A model generated the notes under the pieces. That model saw nothing but the letters and a program-made list of their open reading frames with translations. It was not told the DNA's origin and did no database searches. A stretch of 64,000 nt of DNA from the NCBI GenBank assembly GCA_038206985.1, contig JBBRAH010000001.1, positions 62,001-126,000 on the forward strand. Direction: 5' to 3'. The position numbers and the translations under genes were made by a program. Positions 32,683 through 41,124 of this stretch are shown here, piece by piece. The stretch is from CAXMST01 sp038206985. Lineage in GTDB: Bacteria > Actinomycetota > Thermoleophilia > Solirubrobacterales > 70-9. How positions within the stretch are numbered: the first letter of the stretch is position 1; each line of letters starts with the position of its first letter.

Positions 32683-33279
32683 GTGCGCGCTCGCCTTGCA
32701 ACACCGACCGAGTTGGACGCCGTGACCGAGACGATCACGAAAGCGTTCATGGAGGACCCAGTCTGGTCGTGGGCCTTTCCGGATGAGCAGCGGCGGGCGC
32801 GCCACTACCGGGTCTGGTGGGGAATGCTCGTTGCCGCGGCGCTCGAGCACGGCTCCGCGTGGGTGACTGGCGAGCAGATGGCGGCCGTATCGATCTGGGT
32901 TCTGCCCGGTGAGGAGGAGTTGCTCCCCAACGACGAGGCCCGCCTCGAACCCGCTCTCGGGGAGATGCTGGGCAGCGAACAGAGCGCTCGCGTGCTCGAG
33001 CTCGTCCAGCTCTTCGACGATCACCATCCCGGCGAACCACCGTTTCACTACCTGAGCCTGCTGGCGACCGATCCCGATCACCGCGGACAGAGCCTCGGCG
33101 TCGGCCTGCTGGCCCAGCGGCTTGAAGTTCTCGACGAGGCCGGCGAACCCGCGCTCCTGGAATCGACCAATCCGGTCAACCACAAGCGCTACAGGCGGCT
33201 CGGCTTCGAGCAGGTGGACGAGTTCTCGGCGCCGGAGGGCGGACCGCCGGTGGCCGTGATGTGGCGCGATCCCGCCTGA
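32683..33279 (+). CDS. GNAT family N-acetyltransferase
   Basis: A 198-residue acetyltransferase. The acetyl-CoA-binding segment is YLSLLATDPDHRGQSLGVGLLAQRLE (RGQSLG in the place of the Q/RxxGxG/A loop), and YRRLGFEQVDEF is motif B. The N-terminal part, ITKAFMEDPVWSWAFPDEQ, is like GNAT proteins related to puromycin acetyltransferase. Substrate unknown. Translation starts at GTG 32683 with a TAGGCT box seven bases upstream. Confidence 0.86.
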   Translation: MRARLATPTELDAVTETITKAFMEDPVWSWAFPDEQRRARHYRVWWGMLVAAALEHGSAWVTGEQMAAVSIWVLPGEEELLPNDEARLEPALGEMLGSEQSARVLELVQLFDDHHPGEPPFHYLSLLATDPDHRGQSLGVGLLAQRLEVLDEAGEPALLESTNPVNHKRYRRLGFEQVDEFSAPEGGPPVAVMWRDPA

Positions 33280-33378
33280 AACAGAATCAATGCACGATAA
33301 GAGTGGTTATGGAGAGTTGCTGCCTGAAATCCCTGGCCAGCCCCGGGTCTGGCGCGATCCCGGCTGCTTAACGAGAAA

Positions 33379-33401
33379 CGCCGGGCCCCGAAGGCCCGGC
33401 G
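33379..33401 (-). terminator. Rho-independent terminator
   Basis: CGCCGGGCC (33379-33387) pairs perfectly with GGCCCGGCG (33393-33401) around a five-base loop. On the minus strand the loop is TTCGG and the stem is followed by TTTCTCGTT, so it most likely ends the lipoprotein transcript whose stop lies at 33456. The rest of 33280-33455 shows no gene. Confidence 0.85.
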
Positions 33402-33455
33402 TATTCCCGTCTCGTCTACTGAGAGAGACTTGCTCTCAGATCGTCAGCGGCGTGG

Positions 33456-34109
33456 TTAGCCGGCAACGGTGATCGAGGCGATGCCGATCACGAGGCCACC
33501 GGCGAGGGCGTCGATGCCGAACGTGTCGTTCAGCAGCGCAGCCGCATCGGCGGAGAGCTCAACGGTCGTGCCCTGCAGAGTCGCGGAGCCGTCGTTGTTG
33601 ACCTCGAGCGGGTTCAGCGTGGAACCGTCCAGGTCGAACAGCAGTGCGTCCTCGGCGGCAACCTCGCCGTCGACGCTGACCGTACCGGTCAGCTCAGAGG
33701 TACCCGGATCGACGACGAAGTCGGTCAGCTCCACCTTGGTGCCACCGGCCTCGAGGCTGAGTCCGCTGCCGTCATGCACGATTGTGCCCTCGACATAAGG
33801 CCTGTAGGCCTCGGCGGGGTCGTAGTAGGTGACGTCGCCGCCCGTGATCGGGAAGCTGATGTCAGCGCCCTTCAGGGAGGCGTCGCCAACGGTGCCCGGC
33901 GTGACCTTGAGGTCAGTCAGGGCCTGAAGGAAGCCCTCGTCGAGGGTGACCGTGGTGGCCACGCCCGTGAGGCTGTCGATCTGTGCGATGGGCTCACCGG
34001 GAGTGGCGGAGTCGCCACCGCTGGTGGTGCTGTCGTCGTCGCCACAGGCGGCGACACCGAAAGCCAGTGCGGCCATCATGGCCAGAAGGGTCAGGAGACG
34101 CTTGCTCAT
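33456..34109 (-). CDS. Lipoprotein, possibly with an HtaA-like haem-binding domain
   Basis: A 217-residue predicted lipoprotein: signal KRLLTLLAMMAALAFGVAAC with the lipobox cysteine, then an Asp/Ser/Thr-rich linker. The mature part (TLDEGFLQALTDLKVTPGTV, FPITGGDVTYYD, GTIVHDGSGLSLEAGGTKV and ELTDFVVDPGTSELTGTVSV) has the strand pattern of HtaA-like domains, some of which bind haem; this match is by eye and tentative. ATG 34109 is chosen because GAGAGGA precedes it and the signal peptide starts there. A possible iron box lies about 90 bases upstream, and a strong terminator follows the gene. Confidence 0.7.
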   Translation of the reverse strand: MSKRLLTLLAMMAALAFGVAACGDDDSTTSGGDSATPGEPIAQIDSLTGVATTVTLDEGFLQALTDLKVTPGTVGDASLKGADISFPITGGDVTYYDPAEAYRPYVEGTIVHDGSGLSLEAGGTKVELTDFVVDPGTSELTGTVSVDGEVAAEDALLFDLDGSTLNPLEVNNDGSATLQGTTVELSADAAALLNDTFGIDALAGGLVIGIASITVAG

Positions 34110-34200
34110 TTGAATAGTCCTCTCGTTGCTTGTCAGTTTGGGTATCCGGGCCGCCAGAAAGGGGCTCGGATGGTTGTTGCCTAGGTATTCGTGAGGATGT

Positions 34201-34219
34201 TTAGGTTGGATCACCCAAA
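34201..34219. promoter_or_regulatory. Possible DtxR/IdeR-like iron box
   Basis: TTAGGTTGGATCACCCAAA agrees with the 19-bp DtxR/IdeR consensus at 13 positions, including the TTAGGTT half, and is partly palindromic. It lies upstream of the HtaA-like lipoprotein gene. No DtxR gene is in the window. Confidence 0.35.
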
Positions 34220-34460
34220 CTCAGGAATCGGCCGCGCACGAAACACTGATCGCAGCCCCAAAGCGCTCGAACAAGCGACTTCCGGCGCTATTAGGTAGTT
34301 GCGCTGCGAACCTACGTGAGCCGCAAAAAGGCCCTACAGCCCTCGGAGCCACCGGGTCGTACCCGGGCCAGTCCTGATTGAGGACGTGCACGACATGGCA
34401 TACCAGGTCTACATAACCCAGCGCCTCCATCCATCGCGTGCGGGCGGGCGGTGAGGGCAA

Positions 34461-34466
34461 TAGCCT
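34461..34466 (+). promoter_or_regulatory. Leaderless-type -10 box (TAGCCT)
   Basis: TAGCCT ends seven bases before GTG 34474 of the biotin-carrier/carboxyltransferase gene. The 34220-34460 region before it shows no gene. Confidence 0.45.
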
Positions 34467-34473
34467 GCGCGGC

Positions 34474-36333
34474 GTGGCCGGCAACGCGATCGCGATCTCG
34501 ACGACAACGGCCGGCGTGCTGGCCCAGGTGCTGGTGGAGCCCGGTGAGAGCATCAGCGCCGGTCAGCCGGTCGCGATCGTCGAGGTGATGAAGATGGAGA
34601 CCGAGGTCCCCTCCCCTGTTGCCGGCGCGGTCAGTTCGCTGGACGCGACTCCCGGCAGCATGCTCGAAGCCGGGGCCGTGATCGCCTGGATAGAGCCCGG
34701 TACGGAAACCAGAGTGGCGTCAGACCCCGAGCCCGGGCCCGAGGCGATCGGCTCCACCGCAGTCCGCGCCGACCTCGCGGAGCTCCTCGACAGGCGCAGG
34801 CGCTCGCGCGACGAGGGTCGCCCGGAACCCGTCGCCAGGCGTCACGAGCGGGGCGGCCGGACCGCCCGCGAGAACCTCGACGATCTGATCGACCCGGGCA
34901 GCCTCGTTGAGTACGGTGGGCTGGCGATCGCCGCGCAGCGTGCCCGTCGTAGCGAGGAGGATCTGATCGAGAAGACCGCCGCCGACGGACTGATCGGCGG
35001 CATCGCAACCATCAACGAGGGGCTTCTCGGAGAGTCGGTCAACTGCTCGTGCGCCGTCGTCTCCTATGACTACACCGTGCTGGCCGGGACCCAGGGCGCG
35101 ATCGGACACTTCAAGAAGGACCGCCTGTTCGAGCTGATCGAGCGCACCCGTCTACCCGTGGTGCTCTTCGCCGAGGGCGGCGGCGGGCGGCCCGGCGATA
35201 CCGACTACGCGACCGGCTCCTCGCTCACCGCTCGCGCCTTTGCGCTCTGGGGCAGGCTCTCGGGCCGCGTACCGCGCATCGCGATCGTGGCCGGGCGCTG
35301 TTTCGCGGGCAACGCCGCGCTCGCCGGCGCCTCCGACATCCTGATCGCGACCGAGAACTCGAGCCTCGGGATGGGTGGCCCGGCGATGATCGAGGGTGGC
35401 GGACTGGGCAGCTTCGCCCCCGAGGAGGTCGGCCCGATCGACGTCCAGGAGGCCAACGGGGTCGTAGACCTGCGGGTTGCCGACGAGCAGGATGCGGTCG
35501 CCATGGCCAAGCGGCTCCTGGCCTACTTCCAGGGATCGTTGCCGGAGTGGGAGGAGCCGGAGCAGAAGCCCTTGCGCGAGCTCGTGCCGGAGAGCCGTCG
35601 GCGTACCTACGAGATCCGCGACGTCCTCGCGACGCTGGCCGATGCCGGGTCGGTCACCGAGCTGCGACGGGGCTTCGGCAAGGGAATGATCACCGCCCTG
35701 ATCCGGCTCGAGGGCCGCCCGGTGGGCTTGATCGCCAACGACCCCTCCGAGATGGCCGGCGCGATCACCAGCGATGGCGCCGACAAGGCCGCCCGCCTGA
35801 TGCAGCTCTGTGAGGCCTTCGGCCTACCGCTCCTGTCTGTGGTCGACACCCCCGGCATGATGGTCGGCCCCGAGGTCGAGGAGACGGCGCTCGTGCGCCA
35901 CTGCTCGCGCCTGTTCGCCATCGGTCCCAACCTCACCGTGCCGCTGCTCGCGGTCGTCGTCGGACGCGGCTACGGGCTCGGCGCACAGGCGATGGTCGGC
36001 GGCAGCTTCCTGGAGCCGATGTTGACGCTGGCCTGGCCGACCGGCGAGCTCGGTCCGATGGGGATCGAGGGCGCCGTGCAACTCGGAATGAAGGCCGAGT
36101 TGGAGGCGATCGCCGACCCCGATGAGCGCGAGCAGCGCTTTCGCGACCTCGTCGCGGGGCTCAAGCACCACTTCCGGGCGCTCAACGTGGCCACCTACTT
36201 CGAGATCGACGACGTCGTCGACCCCGCCGAGACGCGGGGACTGCTCTGCAGGGCCCTGACGGCCGCCCCCGCCCCCCGTGCGGGCCACGGCGAGGACGGC
36301 AGAGACAGGGTCCCCTGGGTAGATACCTGGTGA
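34474..36333 (+). CDS. Biotin-carrier/carboxyltransferase fusion protein
   Basis: A 619-residue fusion. Residues 1-75 are a biotinyl domain with the biotin-accepting lysine in the EVMKMET motif (about Lys38). From about residue 95 to the end lies a complete acyl-CoA carboxyltransferase of the propionyl/methylcrotonyl-CoA carboxylase beta type, with two crotonase-like halves: AGTQGAIGHFKKDRLFELIE and AGRCFAGNAALAGASDILIA in the first, and LLSVVDTPGMMVGPEVEETA and GRGYGLGAQAM in the second. It would carry carboxybiotin and pass the carboxyl to an acyl-CoA; the biotin carboxylase must be encoded elsewhere. Having the carrier at the N-terminus of the transferase is unusual. GTG 34474 is chosen from its TAGCCT box; an earlier in-frame GTG lies at 34438. 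Confidence 0.88.
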   Translation: MAGNAIAISTTTAGVLAQVLVEPGESISAGQPVAIVEVMKMETEVPSPVAGAVSSLDATPGSMLEAGAVIAWIEPGTETRVASDPEPGPEAIGSTAVRADLAELLDRRRRSRDEGRPEPVARRHERGGRTARENLDDLIDPGSLVEYGGLAIAAQRARRSEEDLIEKTAADGLIGGIATINEGLLGESVNCSCAVVSYDYTVLAGTQGAIGHFKKDRLFELIERTRLPVVLFAEGGGGRPGDTDYATGSSLTARAFALWGRLSGRVPRIAIVAGRCFAGNAALAGASDILIATENSSLGMGGPAMIEGGGLGSFAPEEVGPIDVQEANGVVDLRVADEQDAVAMAKRLLAYFQGSLPEWEEPEQKPLRELVPESRRRTYEIRDVLATLADAGSVTELRRGFGKGMITALIRLEGRPVGLIANDPSEMAGAITSDGADKAARLMQLCEAFGLPLLSVVDTPGMMVGPEVEETALVRHCSRLFAIGPNLTVPLLAVVVGRGYGLGAQAMVGGSFLEPMLTLAWPTGELGPMGIEGAVQLGMKAELEAIADPDEREQRFRDLVAGLKHHFRALNVATYFEIDDVVDPAETRGLLCRALTAAPAPRAGHGEDGRDRVPWVDTW

Positions 36334-36435
36334 GCTGCGGGCCTCAGCAGCGGCCGCTCGCCGTGGCGCTCGCGGCCTTGTAGGTGACGGTTGCTCCGAT
36401 CTGGACGCTGACGCGACAGCGAGCGCCCTTGCGGT

Positions 36436-36978
36436 TCAGTTGAGCGAGGGGTCTTCGGGCATCCGCGCGACCAGCGCATATTGCCCGCCCATGCGCTGGA
36501 GCACGTCGCTCCAGAGCGTCTCGGGATCCTCCGGGAACAGCTCCCTGGGGATCGGCGGCTCCACGATCCAGGAGTCCTCCTCGATCTCGGCCTCGAGCTG
36601 CCCCGGGCCCCAGCCCGAGAAGCCCGCGTAGACGCGTCCACGGCGCACCGCGGCAGGCAGCTCGTCGAGCTCGGCCTGGGCGGAGACCAGTCCCACGTCA
36701 GCGACCACGATCCAGGCCGCCTTGTCCGGATCATTGAACTCGCCGAGCACCACGAGCGCCTCGGGCTGCACCGGGCCGCCGACGAAGATCGGCTCGCCGT
36801 CGGCGATCGGATCGAGGTCCGGAATCACGGTCGTGACCTCCGCCTCTGAGGGCCGGTTGAGAACGATGCCCATCGCCCCCTCCTCCCCGTGCTCGGTGAT
36901 CAGCACGACGGAGCGCTCGAAGTTCGGATCCTCGAGCGCGGGCGAGGCGATCAGTAGCTTTCCGCGCAGCGAATCCAT
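36436..36978 (-). CDS. YqgE/AlgH family protein (UPF0301)
   Basis: A 180-residue member of the YqgE/AlgH family: MDSLRGKLLIASPALEDPNFERSV at the start, GAMGIVLNRPSE, IFVGGPVQPEALVVL, and YAGFSGWGPGQLEAEI with the conserved GWGPGQLE. The family fold is known but its biochemical role is not settled; a regulatory role was proposed in Pseudomonas. A TAGCCT box lies nine bases before ATG 36978. About 100 bases with no gene separate it from the carboxyltransferase gene. Confidence 0.9.
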   Translation of the reverse strand: MDSLRGKLLIASPALEDPNFERSVVLITEHGEEGAMGIVLNRPSEAEVTTVIPDLDPIADGEPIFVGGPVQPEALVVLGEFNDPDKAAWIVVADVGLVSAQAELDELPAAVRRGRVYAGFSGWGPGQLEAEIEEDSWIVEPPIPRELFPEDPETLWSDVLQRMGGQYALVARMPEDPSLN

Positions 36979-37070
36979 GCTCCGCGGAGGCTACGCCAAC
37001 CAGGCTGTCGGCGGACTCTCGCCGCCCTCCCATCTTCTCGGTGCGCATCGGGCCGCTGCATCCGAGGTTC

Positions 37071-37076
37071 TAAGCT
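37071..37076 (+). promoter_or_regulatory. Leaderless-type -10 box (TAAGCT)
   Basis: TAAGCT ends six bases before ATG 37083 of the thioredoxin-TPR gene. Confidence 0.45.
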
Positions 37077-37082
37077 TCCGGA

Positions 37083-37847
37083 ATGGTCCACGACGTCAAC
37101 GAAGCAGAGTTCCAGCAGGCGGTGCTCGACCGCTCCCACGAGGTTCCCGTGGTCGTCGATTTCTGGGCTGAGTGGTGCGGTCCCTGCCGCCAGCTCGGGC
37201 CGGCCCTCGAGGCCGAAGCGGGTAGGCGCGGTTCCGATGTTGACCTGGCCAAGGTCGACGTCGATTCCAACCAGGCGCTGGCCGGGAGCTTCGGTGTGCA
37301 GGGCATCCCCGCCGTGAAGGCGTTCAAGGACGGCAAGGTCGTCGCCGAGTTCACCGGCGCCATACCGCCGGCCCAGGTCGCGGAGTTCTTCAACGGTCTG
37401 GTCCCCTCCGAGGCCGACCAGCTCGCCTCCTCGACCGACGAATCCGATCTGCGCAAGGCACTCGAGATCGACCCCCGGCAGAGCGCAGCCGCCGTCGCCC
37501 TCGCACGGATCCTGCTCGCCCGCGCCGACAACGACGAGGCGGCGGCTCTTCTTGCCCCCTTCGAAGCGGAGTTCGTCGCGGCCGGGCTGCACGCCCGCGC
37601 CGAGATCGCCGGCGCGCTCAGCGACGGGGATGCGGCCTCCGGCGATCTGAGGAGCGCCTTCGCCGAGTGGGACGAGGGGCGCCACGCCGAAGCACTCGAG
37701 CACCTGCAGACTGCGGTCGCCGCCAACACCGATCCCGACCAACGCGATCAGTTGCGACGCGTGATGGTGGCCATCTTTACCGAGGTCGGAATCGGCACCG
37801 ATCTGGCGCGCGAGCACCGCCGCCGCCTCGCCATCGCGCTGACATGA
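37083..37847 (+). CDS. Thioredoxin-TPR protein (YbbN/CnoX-like)
   Basis: A 254-residue protein with an N-terminal thioredoxin domain (active site W31-C-G-P-C35 and the cis-proline in GIPAVKAF) and a C-terminal tetratricopeptide-like helical region (about 120-254). This layout is that of YbbN/CnoX co-chaperones, which bind oxidised unfolding proteins. Its stop overlaps the ccdA start as ATGA, so it may also work with CcdA in moving reducing power. TAAGCT six bases upstream suggests a leaderless message. Confidence 0.9.
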   Translation: MVHDVNEAEFQQAVLDRSHEVPVVVDFWAEWCGPCRQLGPALEAEAGRRGSDVDLAKVDVDSNQALAGSFGVQGIPAVKAFKDGKVVAEFTGAIPPAQVAEFFNGLVPSEADQLASSTDESDLRKALEIDPRQSAAAVALARILLARADNDEAAALLAPFEAEFVAAGLHARAEIAGALSDGDAASGDLRSAFAEWDEGRHAEALEHLQTAVAANTDPDQRDQLRRVMVAIFTEVGIGTDLAREHRRRLAIALT

Positions 37848-38584
37848 TCGACATCGGCGGCGTCGGGCTGCTGACAGCGTTCTTCGCCGGCATGCTCAGC
37901 TTCCTCTCACCCTGCGTGCTGCCACTCGTGCCCGGCTACCTCTCGGCGGTCACCGGTGTCGCCGCCGCCGATCTCGAGGAGGCGGACTGGCGCAAGGTGG
38001 TCCCCCCCTCCCTGATCTTCATCGCGAGCTTCTCGGCGATCTTCATCATCCTCGGGCTCAGCGCCACCGGAATCAGCGAGGCGCTGCGCACCAACATCAG
38101 CACGCTGAACAAGATCGCAGGGATCCTGATCATGGCGATGGGAGTCTTCTTTGTCGCCAGCCTGTTCATCGCGAGGCTGAACCGGGAGTGGCGCATAGAC
38201 GCGCTGATGGAAAAGGCGGGCACCGGTGGCCCGATCGTGGCCGGGGCCGCGTTTGCGATTGCCTGGACGCCCTGCGTCGGCCCCACGCTTGCCGCGATCC
38301 TCGGGCTCGCCGGGACGAGTGGTTCGGTCGGTCAGGGCGGCCTGATGCTCGCGGTCTACTCGCTCGGGCTCGGGATCCCGTTCTTCCTCACGGCGATCAC
38401 CTTCACCCGGATGACCACCGCCTTTGCCCTGATCAAGCGTCACTACTCGGTCGTGATGGCGATCGGCGGCGTCTTCCTGATCGTGATGGGCTTCCTCGTC
38501 TACACCGGTGAGATCACACAATTCAACAGCTGGGCTCAGGAAGCGGTCGACTCGCTCGGCCTCGACTTCCTGAACGGGATCTAG
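37844..38584 (+). CDS. ccdA: Cytochrome c biogenesis/thiol transport protein CcdA
   Basis: A 246-residue integral membrane protein with about six helices. The two redox cysteines are in FLSPCVLPLVPGYLSAVTGV and AIAWTPCVGPTLAAILGLAG, the hallmark of CcdA/DsbD-gamma, which carries electrons from cytoplasmic thioredoxin to extracytoplasmic thiols. It overlaps the preceding thioredoxin-TPR gene by four bases. It could serve the membrane cytochrome c encoded at 1.8 kb. ATG 37844 is taken from the ATGA overlap; an open frame runs upstream to 37667 in another reading context and is not used. Confidence 0.92.
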   Translation: MIDIGGVGLLTAFFAGMLSFLSPCVLPLVPGYLSAVTGVAAADLEEADWRKVVPPSLIFIASFSAIFIILGLSATGISEALRTNISTLNKIAGILIMAMGVFFVASLFIARLNREWRIDALMEKAGTGGPIVAGAAFAIAWTPCVGPTLAAILGLAGTSGSVGQGGLMLAVYSLGLGIPFFLTAITFTRMTTAFALIKRHYSVVMAIGGVFLIVMGFLVYTGEITQFNSWAQEAVDSLGLDFLNGI

Positions 38585-38589
38585 CGGAT

Positions 38590-38898
38590 CTACAGAAGGC
38601 GACGCGGATCGCCCGGAGGGGCGCCGACCTCGACCGGGGTCTCGACCTCGACGGGAGTGCCGACGGCCTCGACCTCTTCGAGCTCGTCCTGCTCCTGATC
38701 CCCGGAGCACACGATCCGGAAGCGTCCGGTGCTCAGCTCCGGGTCGCCGACGAGCGGCAGACCGCGGATCTCCTCCCAGCCGAGCCGCTCGATCTCGAAG
38801 GGGCTCATACGGACCTCCGAGGCCGGATACGGGCAATCACGATTGTGCTGGTCGATCGCCTTGGAGATCGCCTCGAGGTTCTTGGCTTCCGCGCCCAT
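38590..38898 (-). CDS. Small hypothetical protein
   Basis: A 102-residue soluble protein of unknown function with a conserved-looking N-terminal half (KNLEAISKAIDQHNRDCPYP, then SPFEIERLGWEEIRGLPLVG) and an acidic Val/Glu-rich tail. No motif for an enzyme is visible. ATG 38898 is preferred over 38958 because TAGGTT ends eight bases upstream and because the longer form would run into the dinB promoter. It converges on ccdA with five bases between. Confidence 0.6.
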   Translation of the reverse strand: MGAEAKNLEAISKAIDQHNRDCPYPASEVRMSPFEIERLGWEEIRGLPLVGDPELSTGRFRIVCSGDQEQDELEEVEAVGTPVEVETPVEVGAPPGDPRRLL

Positions 38899-38906
38899 CG
38901 CGTCGA

Positions 38907-38912
38907 AACCTA
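38907..38912 (-). promoter_or_regulatory. Leaderless-type -10 box (TAGGTT)
   Basis: TAGGTT on the minus strand ends eight bases before ATG 38898; it supports the shorter start. Confidence 0.4.
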
Positions 38913-38952
38913 GCAGCGCCAGGCGGCCCCGTCGAGCCGCCGTCGATGCTTC

Positions 38953-38958
38953 TACCAT
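38953..38958 (+). promoter_or_regulatory. Leaderless-type -10 box (TACCAT) for dinB
   Basis: TACCAT ends eight bases before ATG 38967. Confidence 0.4.
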
Positions 38959-38966
38959 CGGCTCCG

Positions 38967-40139
38967 ATGGGCAGCGAACGCGTGTACGGAGACCCCTCCC
39001 GCTGGCAGCGGGTGATCGCCCACGTGGACATGGATGCCTTCTTCGTCTCCTGTGAGTTGCTGCGCCGCCCGGACCTCCGCGGCCGCCCCGTGGTGGTCGG
39101 TCCGAGCGGCAATCGTGGCGTCGTTGCGGCCGCCTCGTATGAGGCGCGTCAGTTCGGTGTCCACTCGGCCCTGCCGATCTCGATCGCGCGCCGGCGCTGC
39201 CCGCAGCTGGTCACCCTGCCCGGTGATCGCGACCTCTACCGGCGGGGCTCGAAGGCCGTGATGGGTGTGCTCGAGGAGTTCAGCGACAAGGTCGAGGTCG
39301 TCGGCCTCGACGAGGGCTACATCGACCTGAGCGACTCCCCTGCTCCCAAGACGCGGGCGCGACAGGTGAAGTTGCGGGTCCGTGAGCGCACCCGGCTCGC
39401 CTGCTCGATCGGCCTCGGCCCAAACCGGCTGATCGCCAAGATCGCCTCCGACCTCGACAAGCCCGATGGCCTCTGCGTTCTACCCCAGACCCGGTTTCTC
39501 GAGGTGATCGGCGACCGTGAAGTGCGCATCCTCCCCGGGGTTGGGCCGCGCACCGACGAGCGCCTCCAGGAGGCGGGCATACGGACCGTGACCGATCTCG
39601 CCACGGCGCCTGATGGGGCGCTCGAGAAGCTGCTCGGGCCAAGCCACGGTGCCGGGCTGCGGCGCCGTGCGCAGGGTCACGGAAGCGCCGAGATCGCCCT
39701 GGATCGGGAGCGCAAGTCAGAGAGCCGCGAGCGCACCTTCGGTGTGGACGAGACCGACGAGGCCGTGATGATCGAGTCGATCGAGCGGATGGCCCGCGAG
39801 GTGGCCGTCGATCTCGGCGAGCAGGGGATCAGCGGCCGCACAGTCACCCTGAAGATCAGGTTGACGCCCTTCCGCACCTTCACCCGCTCCCGCAGCCTGC
39901 CGGAGCCCACCGCGGAGCCGGATCTCATCGCGGCCACCGCACGTGAGCTGTTCGAGGAGTTCGACCGCGACGCCTCGGTGCGGCTGCTCGGAGTCGGCGT
40001 CTCAAACCTGCGGCATCCGGCCGCCTCCGCCCTGGAGACCGACGCGCAGAACGACGAGAGCCCCGCCCCCGACGCCTCGGCAGAGCCGGAGGCGGCGGGA
40101 ACGGGGCCCGCTCAGCTACCCCTCGAACAGGGTGGCTGA
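38967..40139 (+). CDS. dinB: DNA polymerase IV (Y-family)
   Basis: A 390-residue Y-family translesion polymerase. Catalytic carboxylates are in IAHVDMDAFFVSCE and VVGLDEGYIDLS; SIGLGPNRLIAKIASDLDKPDG is the conserved finger/palm block and GVGPRTDERLQEAGI a helix-hairpin-helix in the thumb. The little-finger domain follows (VTLKIRLTPFRTFTRSRSL), then an acidic Ala/Pro-rich tail without an obvious clamp-binding motif. ATG 38967 is chosen from its TACCAT box; the open frame extends to 38946. No SOS box was identified. Confidence 0.93.
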   Translation: MGSERVYGDPSRWQRVIAHVDMDAFFVSCELLRRPDLRGRPVVVGPSGNRGVVAAASYEARQFGVHSALPISIARRRCPQLVTLPGDRDLYRRGSKAVMGVLEEFSDKVEVVGLDEGYIDLSDSPAPKTRARQVKLRVRERTRLACSIGLGPNRLIAKIASDLDKPDGLCVLPQTRFLEVIGDREVRILPGVGPRTDERLQEAGIRTVTDLATAPDGALEKLLGPSHGAGLRRRAQGHGSAEIALDRERKSESRERTFGVDETDEAVMIESIERMAREVAVDLGEQGISGRTVTLKIRLTPFRTFTRSRSLPEPTAEPDLIAATARELFEEFDRDASVRLLGVGVSNLRHPAASALETDAQNDESPAPDASAEPEAAGTGPAQLPLEQGG

Positions 40140-40155
40140 GGATGCCTGGCTCGGC

Positions 40156-41112
40156 CTACTTGTTGACGTAGACCTTGCCGGTGCTCGGGAAGCCGAGCTT
40201 GTTCTTGGTTGCCTCGGTCAGGTCGAACTCACGGTTGCCCGCGTAGGGGCCGCGATCGATCACCTTGGCCTTGACGGTTCGATTGCCGTAGCGGAGCTTC
40301 AGCTTCGTGCCACAGGGCATCGACTTGTGGGCGACGCCGATCATCGACGGAGTGAGCGTCTGACCGCAGGCGGTCCGGTTCCCGTAGAAGCCGGGACCGT
40401 AGTAGGAGGCCTCGGCCGGCCTGTAGACCGTGGTGCGTCCGGCGAAGTCCTTGTTGCCGGCGGCGATCTTGTCGCCCTTGACCTTGACGCGGGCCTTGTA
40501 GTTGCCCACGCCGTCAGCCTTCCACTTGACCTTGAAGCGGCCGTTCTTGCGCGTCGTCGTACGCAGCCTGTCGCCACCGATCTTGACGACGACCTTGCGC
40601 TGCGTGCCACGCGGGACGACCTGGCCCTTGACCGGAACCTTCTCGCCGACCTTGGCGCTCTTGTCGCCGATCCGCGAGTTCAGCTTCGCCTTGACGCGAA
40701 TCCGCTCCGGGGCGCTCCGTCGGCCATCGGCGTGGACGGCGCGGAAGCGGCCGCTGCGCTTGACGCGGATCTTCTTGGCATAGCGACCCTTGCGGTCAGC
40801 GGTGGTCGTCTTGGCGGGACGCCAGTTCTTCTCGCCCGCGGGACGGAACTGAATCCGGACCTGACGCGAGTTCGAGGTGTTGGACTCGGCGCCGGCAAGC
40901 GGGGTCGGGTCGGCGCCCTCGGTGCGCGGGGGGAACTTGCCGCGCAGCTTGACCTTGGCTCCGGTACGGACCTTGCTCTTGCTGGCGTCGAACTTGCTTG
41001 CGGTTGCCTGTGCGGCCATCGAGGGGCCGGACATCGTGAGGCTGAGAATGACGGCTGCGGGGAACAGCGCGAGCGCTGCCCTCCGCCTCCGCGCTCTGCG
41101 GAAGCGTTTCAT
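40156..41112 (-). CDS. rlpA: Secreted RlpA-like double-psi beta-barrel protein
   Basis: A 318-residue exported protein. It begins with a very basic signal peptide (MKRFRRARRRRAALALFPA, then a hydrophobic stretch to about 35), continues with two or three Lys/Arg-rich beta-sandwich-like repeats (about 40-225) and ends in an RlpA double-psi beta-barrel: YGNRTACGQTLTPSMIGVA, MPCGTKLKLRYGNRTVKAKV, IDRGPYAGNREFDLT. RlpA proteins act on peptidoglycan as lytic transglycosylases or bind it. The catalytic-type Asp and His of DPBB enzymes (VIDRG, GVAHKSMPCG) are present. Its 5' region carries a c-di-AMP riboswitch and a CRP-like box, so it is controlled by wall-related second messengers. Confidence 0.88.
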   Translation of the reverse strand: MKRFRRARRRRAALALFPAAVILSLTMSGPSMAAQATASKFDASKSKVRTGAKVKLRGKFPPRTEGADPTPLAGAESNTSNSRQVRIQFRPAGEKNWRPAKTTTADRKGRYAKKIRVKRSGRFRAVHADGRRSAPERIRVKAKLNSRIGDKSAKVGEKVPVKGQVVPRGTQRKVVVKIGGDRLRTTTRKNGRFKVKWKADGVGNYKARVKVKGDKIAAGNKDFAGRTTVYRPAEASYYGPGFYGNRTACGQTLTPSMIGVAHKSMPCGTKLKLRYGNRTVKAKVIDRGPYAGNREFDLTEATKNKLGFPSTGKVYVNK

Positions 41113-41124
41113 CTTGAGTTTCCT

